From Actinomycetota bacterium (GTDB lineage: Bacteria; Actinomycetota; Thermoleophilia; Gaiellales; Gaiellaceae): DNA of 64,000 nucleotides. Positions 56,991 through 64,000 of this stretch are shown piece after piece. Under the pieces are notes generated by a model. The model had not been told where the DNA came from, ran no database searches, and saw only the letters and a list, made by a program, of their open reading frames with translations. Positions within the stretch are counted from its first letter, which is position 1; each line of letters opens with the position of its first letter. Location of the stretch: the NCBI GenBank assembly GCA_003132665.1, contig PKYN01000009.1:265714-329713 (forward strand), given 5' to 3'. Both the position numbers and the translations under genes were made by a program.

Positions 56991-58294
56991 CAGCGGGCCT
57001 TTCTCGGTCGTTTGGCGTCGGGCAGTACGAAGCGCGACAGGCGGCCGAGCGTGCTGGGCGAGAGACGCGCGAGTAGATAGACGCCCTCGGCCTCGTCGCG
57101 GCGCTCCTCGATCGGCGCTCCGAGCTCGTACAGCTCGGAGAGCGAAGCGGCCTGGTCGTGGGGAATCAGTAGGCGCACAGGCTCGAAGCGATCGGCGAAG
57201 CGCGACGCCAGGCGGGCGCGCAGCTCGTCCAGCCCGACGCCGGAAAGCGCCGAGATCTGCAGTGCCTCGGGGTAGCGATTGGCGAGGCGCTTACGCGAGA
57301 CGGCGTCCACTCTGTCGACCTTGTTCAGGACGAGCTCGGTGGGCAGATCGTCGGCGCCGATCTCATTCAGCACCGAGGCCACCGCGTCGATCTGATCGAC
57401 CATCTCCTGCGGCGGGAGCGAGGCGTCGGCGACGTGAAGGACGAGATCGGATACCAGCGTCTCCTCCAGCGTCGCGGCGAAGCCCTCGACGAGCTGGTGC
57501 GGCAGCCGGCGGATGAAACCGACGGTGTCGGTCACCAGGTACTGCCGTCCCTCCTGCTCGAAGGAGCGCGTGGTCGGGTCGAGCGTCTCGAACAGCCGGT
57601 CTTCGACCGAGACACCAGCGCCGGCGAGCGCGTTCAAGAGCGTGGACTTGCCCGCGTTCGTGTACCCGGCCAGCGCGATCGTGGGCTTGTCGCTGCGGCG
57701 GCGCTGTTTGCGCCCGGTCTCGCGCCGTTTTGAGATCTCCTTCAGGCGCCCCTTGAGCAGCGAGACGCGGCGGCGCGCCTCGCGGCGGTCGCTCTCGAGC
57801 TGGGTCTCACCGGGGCCGCGCGTGCCGACGCCGCCGCCGAGCCTTTCCAAGTGCTTCCACATCCCGCGCATGCGAGGCAGGTTGTACTCGAGCTGAGCCA
57901 GCTCGACCTGGAGCTTGCCCTCGGCGCTGACGGCGTGCTGGGCGAAGATGTCGAGGATGAGCTGGGTGCGATCGACCACCCGGACGTCGAGCGCGTTCTC
58001 GAGCGTGCGCTGCTGAACGGGCGAGATCTCGTCGTCAACGATCAGCACATCCGCGCCGGAGGCTGGAAAGGCGCTTTTCAGCTCTTCCAACTTGCCCTTG
58101 CCGACGAAGGAGCGCGGGTCGGGATGGGGACGCTGCTGCACGAGCTCGGAGGCGATCGCGACACCGGCGGTGCGGGCCAGCTCACGCAATTCGGCCATCT
58201 CGCCGGCCACGTCGACGCCATGCGCGAAGACCGCAAGCGCGAAGCCACGCTCGGGCTCCGCGCCCGGGGCTGGATCGGGCTGATGCGCGGTCAC
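56990..58294 (-). CDS. hflX: GTPase HflX
   Basis: 434 residues from a GTG at 58294, just after CATACT, a -10-like hexamer on this strand; a TTG at 58327 would add 11 residues. HflX is a ribosome-splitting GTPase active under stress. The N-terminal HflX domain shows DPRSFVGKGKLEELK, DNALDVRVVDRTQLILDIFAQHA and GPGETQLESDRR. The G domain is intact: GYTNAGKSTLLNAL (G1), FETLDPTTR (G2), TDTVGFIRRLPHQLV (G3) and LVLNKVDRVD (G4). It is divergent from dapE with only about 60 bases between starts. In actinobacteria hflX often follows miaA and dapF, as nearly here. Confidence 0.95.
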   Translation of the reverse strand: MTAHQPDPAPGAEPERGFALAVFAHGVDVAGEMAELRELARTAGVAIASELVQQRPHPDPRSFVGKGKLEELKSAFPASGADVLIVDDEISPVQQRTLENALDVRVVDRTQLILDIFAQHAVSAEGKLQVELAQLEYNLPRMRGMWKHLERLGGGVGTRGPGETQLESDRREARRRVSLLKGRLKEISKRRETGRKQRRRSDKPTIALAGYTNAGKSTLLNALAGAGVSVEDRLFETLDPTTRSFEQEGRQYLVTDTVGFIRRLPHQLVEGFAATLEETLVSDLVLHVADASLPPQEMVDQIDAVASVLNEIGADDLPTELVLNKVDRVDAVSRKRLANRYPEALQISALSGVGLDELRARLASRFADRFEPVRLLIPHDQAASLSELYELGAPIEERRDEAEGVYLLARLSPSTLGRLSRFVLPDAKRPRKAR

Positions 58295-58356
58295 GGAACG
58301 TAGTATGCCCTCTCGCTCCCCCGGCAACCGAGCCGGCCGCTAGGCTGCTTTCCGAG

Positions 58357-59442
58357 ATGGCGGCCCACGGTTCGAATCCGGCCCAGCGCCTGGCCGAGCG
58401 TACGCTCGAGCTGGTAAACGTGCCCTCCCCCAGCGGGTCGGAGCAGGCTCTGGCCGAGCGCGTGGCCTCGCTTCTGGTGGGCGGACTCGAGCTCGTGTAC
58501 GGCGACGGCGAGTCCGTGTACGCGCGCGTTCCGCGAAGCGGGCGCCCGCTGGTCGTCTTCGCCGGGCACCTCGACACTGTCCCGGTGCAGGAGAACCTTC
58601 CCGGCCAGATCGACGGGGATGCGGTGATCGGTTGTGGCTCGAGCGACATGAAGTCGGGCCTGGCGGTGATGGTCGAGCTGGCCCGCTGGATCGCCGCTGA
58701 AAAGCCGGAACTAGAGGTCGATCCGGGCTTCCTCTTCTTCCCGCGCGAGGAGCTTCCGCTGGAGCAGAGCTCTCTGCCGGGGTTGTTTGCGGCTTTGCCG
58801 GAGCTGGACGAGGCGGCGCTGGTGATCGTGATGGAGCCGACCGACAACGAGATCCAGGCCGGCTGCCTGGGCAACCTGTACGCGAACGCCGTCTTCCGCG
58901 GCGAGAGCGCTCACTCGGCTCGACCCTGGTTGGGGACGAACGCCATCAGCGTGGCGATCGAAGGGCTGAAGCCGCTCTTCGAAGCCGAGCCGCTCGTGCT
59001 CGAGCAGGGTGGCCTGGCCTTCACCGAGGTGTTGAGCGTGACCGGCATCGAGGCGGGGATCGCGGCGAACGTGATTCCCGACCTGTGCGTGGCGCGCGTC
59101 AACTACCGTTATTCGCCGCTGCGCACGCCGGCCGAAGCCGAGGCTCGCCTGCGCGAGCTGCTCGCCGGCGCGGGCGAGCTCGAGCTTACGAGCAACTCAC
59201 CGCCGGCGCACGTTCCCGCCTCCTCGGCGCTGCTCGAGCGGCTGCGCCGAGGAGGCGATCTGGCGCTCGAGCCCAAGCAGGCGTGGACGCCGGTGGCGGA
59301 GTTCGCGGCTCGGGGGCTGGACGCCGTCAACTTCGGCCCGGGCGCGCCGGGCTTCGCCCATCGAGCCGACGAGCGCGTCGAGGTGCGGCAAATCGAGCGT
59401 TCGTTTGCAGTCCTTCGTAGTTTTCTCTCCAAGGAGATCTGA
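58357..59442 (+). CDS. dapE: succinyl-diaminopimelate desuccinylase
   Basis: 361 residues. DapE removes succinate from N-succinyl-LL-DAP, using two zinc ions. The M20 peptidase ligands are in AGHLDTVPVQ, GCGSSDMKSG, FPREELPLEQ and VMEPTDNEI. Dimerisation domain in the middle (about 180-285). TAGGCT at 58341-58346 lies 10 bases before the ATG. The aminotransferase and transferase for the same pathway follow, overlapping by one base and 13 bases apart. Confidence 0.93.
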   Translation: MAAHGSNPAQRLAERTLELVNVPSPSGSEQALAERVASLLVGGLELVYGDGESVYARVPRSGRPLVVFAGHLDTVPVQENLPGQIDGDAVIGCGSSDMKSGLAVMVELARWIAAEKPELEVDPGFLFFPREELPLEQSSLPGLFAALPELDEAALVIVMEPTDNEIQAGCLGNLYANAVFRGESAHSARPWLGTNAISVAIEGLKPLFEAEPLVLEQGGLAFTEVLSVTGIEAGIAANVIPDLCVARVNYRYSPLRTPAEAEARLRELLAGAGELELTSNSPPAHVPASSALLERLRRGGDLALEPKQAWTPVAEFAARGLDAVNFGPGAPGFAHRADERVEVRQIERSFAVLRSFLSKEI

Positions 59443-60587
59443 TGCGTTTCACTCCCATACTCGACGAATTCGGTACCTACCCCTTCGTTCGCCTCGACGA
59501 GGCCAGGCGCGAGACTGCGGCCCGCGGAATCCAAGTGATCGACTTCGGCATGGGCGACCCGAACGAAGCAACCGAGACGTTCATCCGTGACGCGGTCGCC
59601 GCAAGTCTGCCCGAGCGCTGCAAGTATCCGCGGGCAATCGGGCTGCTCGAGCTCAGGCGCGCGATCGCCGAGTGGTGCGACAAGCGCTACGGGGTTCCGG
59701 TCGATTCCGAGCGCGAGGTGATCCCGACCTATGGCAGCAAGGAGGCGATCTTCACCTTCGCCCAGGTCGTAGATCTGCGCCCGCCGAAGAATCTGGTGCT
59801 GGTCGCCGACCCCGCCTATCCGGTTCCCGAGCGCGGCGCTCGTTTCGCCGGTGCCGACGTTATGCGGTTACCACTGACCGAAGCAAAAGGCTTCCTGCCC
59901 GATATTGACGCCGTGACGGCGGAAACCTGGCAACGAGTCGCTATTTTCTGGATCAACTACCCCAACAATCCGACCGGAGCGGTTGCGCCGCTTTCCTTCT
60001 TCGAGCGGCTGGCCGAGCTCGCGATCGAGCACGATTTCCTGCTCTGCTCGGACGAGGCCTACAGCGAGATCTACTTCGGCGAGCGCCCGCCCTCGGCGCT
60101 GCAGGTGCCCGATCGGCGCAACGTCGTCGTGTTCAACACGCTCAGCAAGCGCTCTTCTATGCCCGGCTACCGCTCCGGTTTCGTCGCCGCCAGTCGCGAG
60201 GTGATCGACGCTCTCCGTCTGCTCCGCCCCACTCTGGGCACGACGCCCCAGGAGTTCATCCAGCTGGCTTCGATCAAGGCCTGGCGCGACGAGCTTCACG
60301 TCGAGAGCACACGCGAGCGCTACCGCGCCAAGCGAGAAGTGATGGCCACGGCGCTCGAGCGGGCGGGGTTGCGCGTGGCCGGGAGTCAGGCGACCTTCTT
60401 CCTCTGGATCGCGGTTCCCGGTGGCGAAACGTCGGAGGGGTTTGCAAAGCGCCTGCTCGATAGCGGAATAGTGGTTGCGCCAGGCGCGTATCTGGGCGAG
60501 CACGGCGAGGGATACGTACGCATGGCTCTGGTGCCCACGCTGGAGGAGTGCGAGCAGGCAGCGGCGCTGCTCGAGCGACTCTTGTGA
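59442..60587 (+). CDS. dapC: succinyldiaminopimelate transaminase
   Basis: 381 residues, class I/II PLP aminotransferase. PLP-binding blocks: NYPNNPTGAVAPL, DEAYSEIYFGERPPSAL, LSKRSSMPGYRSGF with the Schiff-base Lys, and the C-terminal TFFLWIAVPGGE. Its place between dapE and dapD assigns it to N-succinyl-LL-DAP rather than other amino acids. The ATG overlaps the dapE stop by one base. Confidence 0.92.
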   Translation: MRFTPILDEFGTYPFVRLDEARRETAARGIQVIDFGMGDPNEATETFIRDAVAASLPERCKYPRAIGLLELRRAIAEWCDKRYGVPVDSEREVIPTYGSKEAIFTFAQVVDLRPPKNLVLVADPAYPVPERGARFAGADVMRLPLTEAKGFLPDIDAVTAETWQRVAIFWINYPNNPTGAVAPLSFFERLAELAIEHDFLLCSDEAYSEIYFGERPPSALQVPDRRNVVVFNTLSKRSSMPGYRSGFVAASREVIDALRLLRPTLGTTPQEFIQLASIKAWRDELHVESTRERYRAKREVMATALERAGLRVAGSQATFFLWIAVPGGETSEGFAKRLLDSGIVVAPGAYLGEHGEGYVRMALVPTLEECEQAAALLERLL

Positions 60588-60600
60588 CACCATTGGGGCG

Positions 60601-61728
60601 ATGAACAGCAAGGATTTCGACACTCTCGTCGCCGAGATCGAGGCCGCGGACGGATACGCGCGTCCGGCGGCGTTCGCCGTCGGACTGGCCAGCGTCAGCC
60701 GTTTCGGGCGCGTGCTCGACAGCTATTACCCGTTCACGAACCTCGGACAGGGCTTCGCCGCCGCCGCCGTTCTTTCCAAGGTCACCGGGCGCAAGGCCGG
60801 AGGCGGCAGCTTCGAGCTCGAGCCCGAGCAACTGAACGAGGCGATCGCATTGCTTGCTCCCCGTGCGAAGGGCGGAGAGCCCGACCGCACCCTCGAGGCG
60901 TTGCGGATGTCCCTCGCCGCTCTTCCCAAGGACGACCCGGCCTTTCGCTCCCAGCGCTCGCGTCGCGCGGTGGTCAGCTTCATCGGCGACCTCGCCGACC
61001 AGCCGGCGGACGTCGCAGACGTCTATCTGCGCCTCCATCTTCTCTCGCAGCGCAAGATCCAGCCCCACGGCTGCAACCTCGAAAACATCTTCGGACTCCT
61101 GCCGAACGTCGTCTGGAGCAACCGCGGCCCCTTCGACAGCGAGGAGTTCGAGCACACCAGGGCGGAGCTGATCGGGCAAGGAATCGAGCTCAAGGTTCGC
61201 TCGGTCGACAAGTTCCCGCGCATGACCGATTACGTGGTTCCCTCGGGCGTCCGGATCGCCAACGCGGACAACGTTCGCTTGGGAGCGCACCTCGCCAGCG
61301 GGACGACGGTCATGAACGCCGGCTTCGTCAACTTCAACGCCGGCACGCTGGGACCATCGATGGTCGAAGGGCGGATTTCGGCCGGAGTGGTCGTCGAGCC
61401 CGAGTCGGACGTCGGCGGCGGCGCTTCGATCATGGGCACGCTCTCTGGCGGCGGCGGCCAGATCATCCGCATCGGCTCGCATTGCTTGCTCGGCGCCAAC
61501 TCCGGATGCGGCATTTCGCTAGGCGACGGCTGCACGATCGAAGCCGGTCTCTACGTCACCGCCGGCGCCCGGGTCACGATGCCCGACGGCAGTGTCGTCA
61601 AGGCGCGCGATTTGAGCGGGCGGCCGGGACTGCTCTTCTGGCGTAACAGTCAGACGGGCGCCGTCGAGGTGAAAGAGCGCGGCAACACCGTCGCGCTGAA
61701 CACGGCTCTACATCAGAACAAGAACTGA
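60601..61728 (+). CDS. dapD: tetrahydrodipicolinate N-succinyltransferase
   Basis: 375 residues from the ATG at 60601; the frame is open upstream only across dapC. DapD succinylates tetrahydrodipicolinate. The protein is the long actinobacterial type, with a helical N-terminal half (about 1-190) and a left-handed beta-helix (about 205-345) of hexapeptides such as IANADNVRLGAHLA, and IGSHCLLGANSGCGISLGDGCTIEAG. It completes dapE-dapC-dapD, showing that the cell uses the succinylase branch to meso-DAP. dapF is encoded 600 bases on, on the other strand. Confidence 0.95.
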   Translation: MNSKDFDTLVAEIEAADGYARPAAFAVGLASVSRFGRVLDSYYPFTNLGQGFAAAAVLSKVTGRKAGGGSFELEPEQLNEAIALLAPRAKGGEPDRTLEALRMSLAALPKDDPAFRSQRSRRAVVSFIGDLADQPADVADVYLRLHLLSQRKIQPHGCNLENIFGLLPNVVWSNRGPFDSEEFEHTRAELIGQGIELKVRSVDKFPRMTDYVVPSGVRIANADNVRLGAHLASGTTVMNAGFVNFNAGTLGPSMVEGRISAGVVVEPESDVGGGASIMGTLSGGGGQIIRIGSHCLLGANSGCGISLGDGCTIEAGLYVTAGARVTMPDGSVVKARDLSGRPGLLFWRNSQTGAVEVKERGNTVALNTALHQNKN

Positions 61729-61790
61729 CCCGCGCGAAACGGCGGTGCGCTTCTCTTTCGCGTTCTGCTCGCCGGCTCTGGCAGAGCCAG

Positions 61791-62270
61791 CTACTCCCCC
61801 CAAGGCAGGCTGCTATCCAGTCTGACTGTCAGGTTCGTCTTGGTTACGCCCCGGCCCATCTTGAGCGTGACGGACAAGACGGGGGCCTTCCCTTGAGCGG
61901 CGGCGCAGTGCCTGGCCGCCGAAGGCGCACCGTCGCCGCCATATAGCTTGAAGTTGCCCTTGACCGTGAACGAGCGCCTGAACCAGACCTTGCGATCGAT
62001 CGCCGCCGTTTTCAACGGCCAGGATCCGTCTTCGCCGCACTGAACGGTGTAGGAGAGACTGCTCGATCCGCCCTTCGAGTACCCCGTGAGCAGAAACGGC
62101 TGCTCGAAACGGTATTCGCAGACAGTGTTCGAGCTACGAGCCGCCTTGTAAGTGAAGCACTTGGCGCTGATAGAGCTGGTCGAGACGGCGGCTTGGCCGG
62201 TGCTCGAGCCGAATTGCAGAACACCGCAGAGCAGAGCCGTCGCCAGCGCTACAGCAATCCCAATCCTCAA
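61791..62270 (-). CDS. secreted protein, hypothetical
   Basis: 159 residues. A signal peptide (about 1-28, MRIGIAVALATALLCGVLQ then AQA-type cleavage) leads to a small beta-rich domain with six Cys, including KCFTYKAARSSNTVCEYRF and RHCAAAQGK, which could pair outside the cell. Hydrophobic/basic strands like GRGVTKTNLTVRLDSS suggest a beta sandwich. No family is recognised. Its stop faces dapD; a GGCTCT/AGAGCC hairpin (61774-61788) lies between. It is alone in its unit. Confidence 0.7.
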   Translation of the reverse strand: MRIGIAVALATALLCGVLQFGSSTGQAAVSTSSISAKCFTYKAARSSNTVCEYRFEQPFLLTGYSKGGSSSLSYTVQCGEDGSWPLKTAAIDRKVWFRRSFTVKGNFKLYGGDGAPSAARHCAAAQGKAPVLSVTLKMGRGVTKTNLTVRLDSSLPWGE

Positions 62271-62331
62271 GATCTCTCCCCCACCCTTGCGTCAGTTGCG
62301 ACGAGATAGTCGGAGGATTATTAACAAAACG

Positions 62332-63114
62332 CTAGATCAGGAGCTCGGGTGAGAGCTCGACGGCGCAGATCTCCTGCGCCTCGCCGACGAGAGTCGCTTT
62401 ACTCTGTGCCGAGAGCGAGACGATCAGATCGCCGCCGACCAGGTGAACGGTGACGGGACTTTCGCACCAGCCCTGCGCGATCGCGGCCGAGGCGGTCGCG
62501 ACCGAGCTCGTGCCCGAGGCGAGCGTCTCGCCGGCGCCCCGTTCCCAGACGGCGACCGTGATCTCGTGGCGATTGTCCACGTAGACGAGTTGGACGTTCG
62601 TGCGCTCGGGAAAACGCGGATGGCGTTCGACGAGGGGACCGAGCCGAAGCAGCTCCGTGCGCTCGGGCTCGCGCGCGATGACGGCGTGAGGATTCCCGAC
62701 CGAGACCGGGATGAACTCGACCTGCTCGCCCTTGAGATCGAGCGTCTCGGGCTCGCCGACGGTGACTTCGCCCATCTCCGTCTCGACCTCGAGCCCGCCG
62801 AGCATGTGCGCCTCGACCGTACGCTCACCCACGCGAATTCGCACGTCCGCACGCGCGTTTCGGCGCGCGAGCCAACGCGCGGCGATGCGAACGCCGTTGC
62901 CGGACAGCTCCGCGAGCGAGCCGTCGGGATTCCAGATTCTCGCTTCGGCTTCGTCGGCGCTCGTCGAGACGATCTCGACGATGCCGTCCGAGCCCACGCC
63001 GAAGTGGTAGTCGCAGAGCCTGGCGACCCGCTCGGGCGTCAGCTCGAGCGGCGGCTCAGACTGCTCGAGGAGCAGATAGTCATTTCCCAGCCCGTGCCAC
63101 TTCGACAATCTCAT
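62332..63114 (-). CDS. dapF: diaminopimelate epimerase
   Basis: 260 residues. DapF converts LL-DAP to meso-DAP with two thiols. In this sequence the N-terminal half shows LSKWHGLGNDYLLLE, NPDGSLAELSGNGVRIAARWLAR with the expected position of the first Cys (here SGNGVR; the usual is CGNG), and the second part shows VSVGNPHAVIA and GAGETLASGTSSVATASA (usual GxGET.ACGTG). Both catalytic Cys are thus Ser here, a notable replacement seen in the paired blocks. The fold and neighbours identify it, but the enzyme may be altered. It overlaps miaA by 35 bases. Confidence 0.85.
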   Translation of the reverse strand: MRLSKWHGLGNDYLLLEQSEPPLELTPERVARLCDYHFGVGSDGIVEIVSTSADEAEARIWNPDGSLAELSGNGVRIAARWLARRNARADVRIRVGERTVEAHMLGGLEVETEMGEVTVGEPETLDLKGEQVEFIPVSVGNPHAVIAREPERTELLRLGPLVERHPRFPERTNVQLVYVDNRHEITVAVWERGAGETLASGTSSVATASAAIAQGWCESPVTVHLVGGDLIVSLSAQSKATLVGEAQEICAVELSPELLI

Positions 63115-63952
63115 CGGCCACCTCTTCCGCTGAACGGTTGGTATTGACTCTAATGAGCGCGGGGATGCGGCGCATCCACTTTCGTTGATAAGCGGCGTAA
63201 CGACGGGTGCTCAAAGCGATCGCCTCGATCGCTTGCTCCGGGCCGAGCTCGGCCACTTCCCGCAAGCCGATGACCCTGCGCGCGGTGAGCGAGAGCGGCT
63301 GCTCGAGCGCATGCCGCACCTCTTCGGAGACGCCGTGCTCGAACATCTCGCGCGTCCTGCGTTCGATCCTGGGCTCGAGCATCGCGCGCTCGATCTCCAG
63401 GCCGAAGATGAGCGTCGGGTGGCGCAGGGCGCCCGACCAGAGGCGGCTGTCTGCGCGCACCAGTGAGTGCCCGGCCTCGTTCAGCTCGAGCGCTCGCACG
63501 ACGCGGCGCTTGTCGTTGGCGTGAACTCGCGCGGCGGCGAGTGGATCGCGCTCGGCGAGAAAGGCGTGCGCTTGTTCGGGCCCCAGCTCGTCGTAGGTGG
63601 CTTGCCAGCGCTCGCGCGCGCCTGGAGCGGGAGCGGGCGGCAGCTCGATCTCGGCCAGCGCCGCCCTGAGGTAGAGACCGGTGCCGCCGACGACCAGCGG
63701 AGTGTGCCCGGACGCCAGAATCTCGTCGATCGCCGCATGGGCGAGCCTTGCGTACTCGCCGACCGAGGCCTCGTGATCGAGCGGCCAGATCCCGACCAGG
63801 CGCGCCGGCGACTGGTTGGTCAAGATCGGCAGATCGCGGTAGACCTGCATCGCGTCGGCCGAGACCAGCTCGGCGCCGATTCGCGCCGCGACGGCCGCAG
63901 CCACGGCGCTCTTGCCGCTCGCGGTGGGGCCGAAGATGGCGATCACGGGCAT
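63080..63952 (-). CDS. miaA: tRNA dimethylallyltransferase
   Basis: 290 residues. MiaA adds a dimethylallyl group to A37 of tRNAs that read U-starting codons. P-loop IAIFGPTASGKSAVAAAVA, SADAMQVYRDLPILT, LVVGGTGLYLRAAL, and the C-terminal RRYAAYQRKWMRR are in order. The start ATG is at 63952; the remaining 48 bases to the window end show no complete gene. The dapF ATG lies inside its 3' end, so the two are coupled. In actinobacteria miaA, dapF and hflX commonly form a conserved series. Confidence 0.95.
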   Translation of the reverse strand: MPVIAIFGPTASGKSAVAAAVAARIGAELVSADAMQVYRDLPILTNQSPARLVGIWPLDHEASVGEYARLAHAAIDEILASGHTPLVVGGTGLYLRAALAEIELPPAPAPGARERWQATYDELGPEQAHAFLAERDPLAAARVHANDKRRVVRALELNEAGHSLVRADSRLWSGALRHPTLIFGLEIERAMLEPRIERRTREMFEHGVSEEVRHALEQPLSLTARRVIGLREVAELGPEQAIEAIALSTRRYAAYQRKWMRRIPALIRVNTNRSAEEVADEIVEVARAGK

Positions 63953-64000
63953 GTTCGCGCCGGCCGAGTCGTCTCCGTGGGGACGGACGAGCTCGGTTGT

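Noticed and set aside
1-64000. CRISPR arrays, prophage, restriction or toxin-antitoxin systems
   Set aside because: No regularly spaced repeats, integrase, capsid, nuclease or toxin-like gene pairs were found.
63953-64000. Possible end of another gene upstream of miaA
   Set aside because: 48 bases are too few to judge; two frames stay open and neither shows a recognised C-terminus.

Overview
The window is about 64 kb of GC-rich chromosome, densely coding and with almost no mobile DNA. It comes from an actinobacterium, most likely of the Thermoleophilia (Solirubrobacterales/Gaiellales) type. The case rests on: the actinobacterial order rpsB-tsf-pyrH-frr-uppS-cdsA-dxr-rseP-ispG-proS; sepF-yggT-divIVA; the lipid II amidase pair murT/gatD; LexA boxes of the CGAAC-N4-GTTCG type; a one-motif RsiG-like anti-sigma protein; a mannose-1-phosphate guanylyltransferase fused to a degenerate phosphomannomutase; and many genes with a TANNNT -10 hexamer only 6-10 bases ahead of the start codon, the mark of leaderless transcripts. 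No rRNA, CRISPR array, intact insertion sequence or prophage was seen. The taxonomic placement is inference.

Layout. 1-6.4 kb: end of murA, a HisB-like protein that has lost its metal ligands, ridA, an MFS permease, a DHH-CBS-nucleotidyltransferase fusion, pgeF and a PLP homeostasis protein. 6.4-9 kb: two minus-strand orphan genes, then the division genes sepF, yggT and divIVA. 9-13.3 kb: an HD-GYP protein, rnz, a DUF2007 protein, an EamA transporter, a cyclophilin and tRNA-Gly(CCC). 13.7-15.1 kb: a zinc-ribbon gene whose 3' end is duplicated on the far side of an alpha/beta hydrolase gene, which looks inserted. 15-20 kb: a HAD-GH65 phosphorylase, a HIT protein, a candidate small RNA and tRNA-Arg(CCG). 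20-25 kb: envelope and stress genes, including an SOS-controlled LysM gene, lspA and rluD. 25-36 kb: the translation / isoprenoid / phospholipid block. 36-41.3 kb: tRNA-Pro(GGG), a lipoprotein, a phosphatidyltransferase, the GDP-mannose enzyme, the RsiG-like protein, an FHA protein, a 36-codon gene and apt. 42-45.8 kb: uppP, a hydrolase, an acetyltransferase, and a PdtaR-like response regulator behind two tandem attenuators. 45.9-52.4 kb: two primary-type sigma factors facing each other, a frameshifted lipoprotein, a homing-endonuclease-repeat protein and a large GGDEF/HD-GYP protein. 52.5-64 kb: murT-gatD, an ECF sigma factor with a membrane partner, Nudix, dut, hflX, dapE-dapC-dapD, a secreted protein, dapF and miaA.

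How the genes fit together. Cell-wall synthesis dominates: murA, uppS, uppP, murT/gatD, dapC/D/E/F, the mannose pathway, lspA and the divisome proteins. A second theme is cyclic di-GMP: one GGDEF/HD-GYP protein with an I-site, one separate HD-GYP protein, and the RsiG-like protein with an almost complete c-di-GMP motif. A third is RNA-level control. The strongest unexplained signal is the leader at 44684-44822: two copies of a module in which a small hairpin overlaps, and so competes with, an intrinsic terminator. The hairpin loops resemble the dual hexaloop targets of ANTAR antiterminators.
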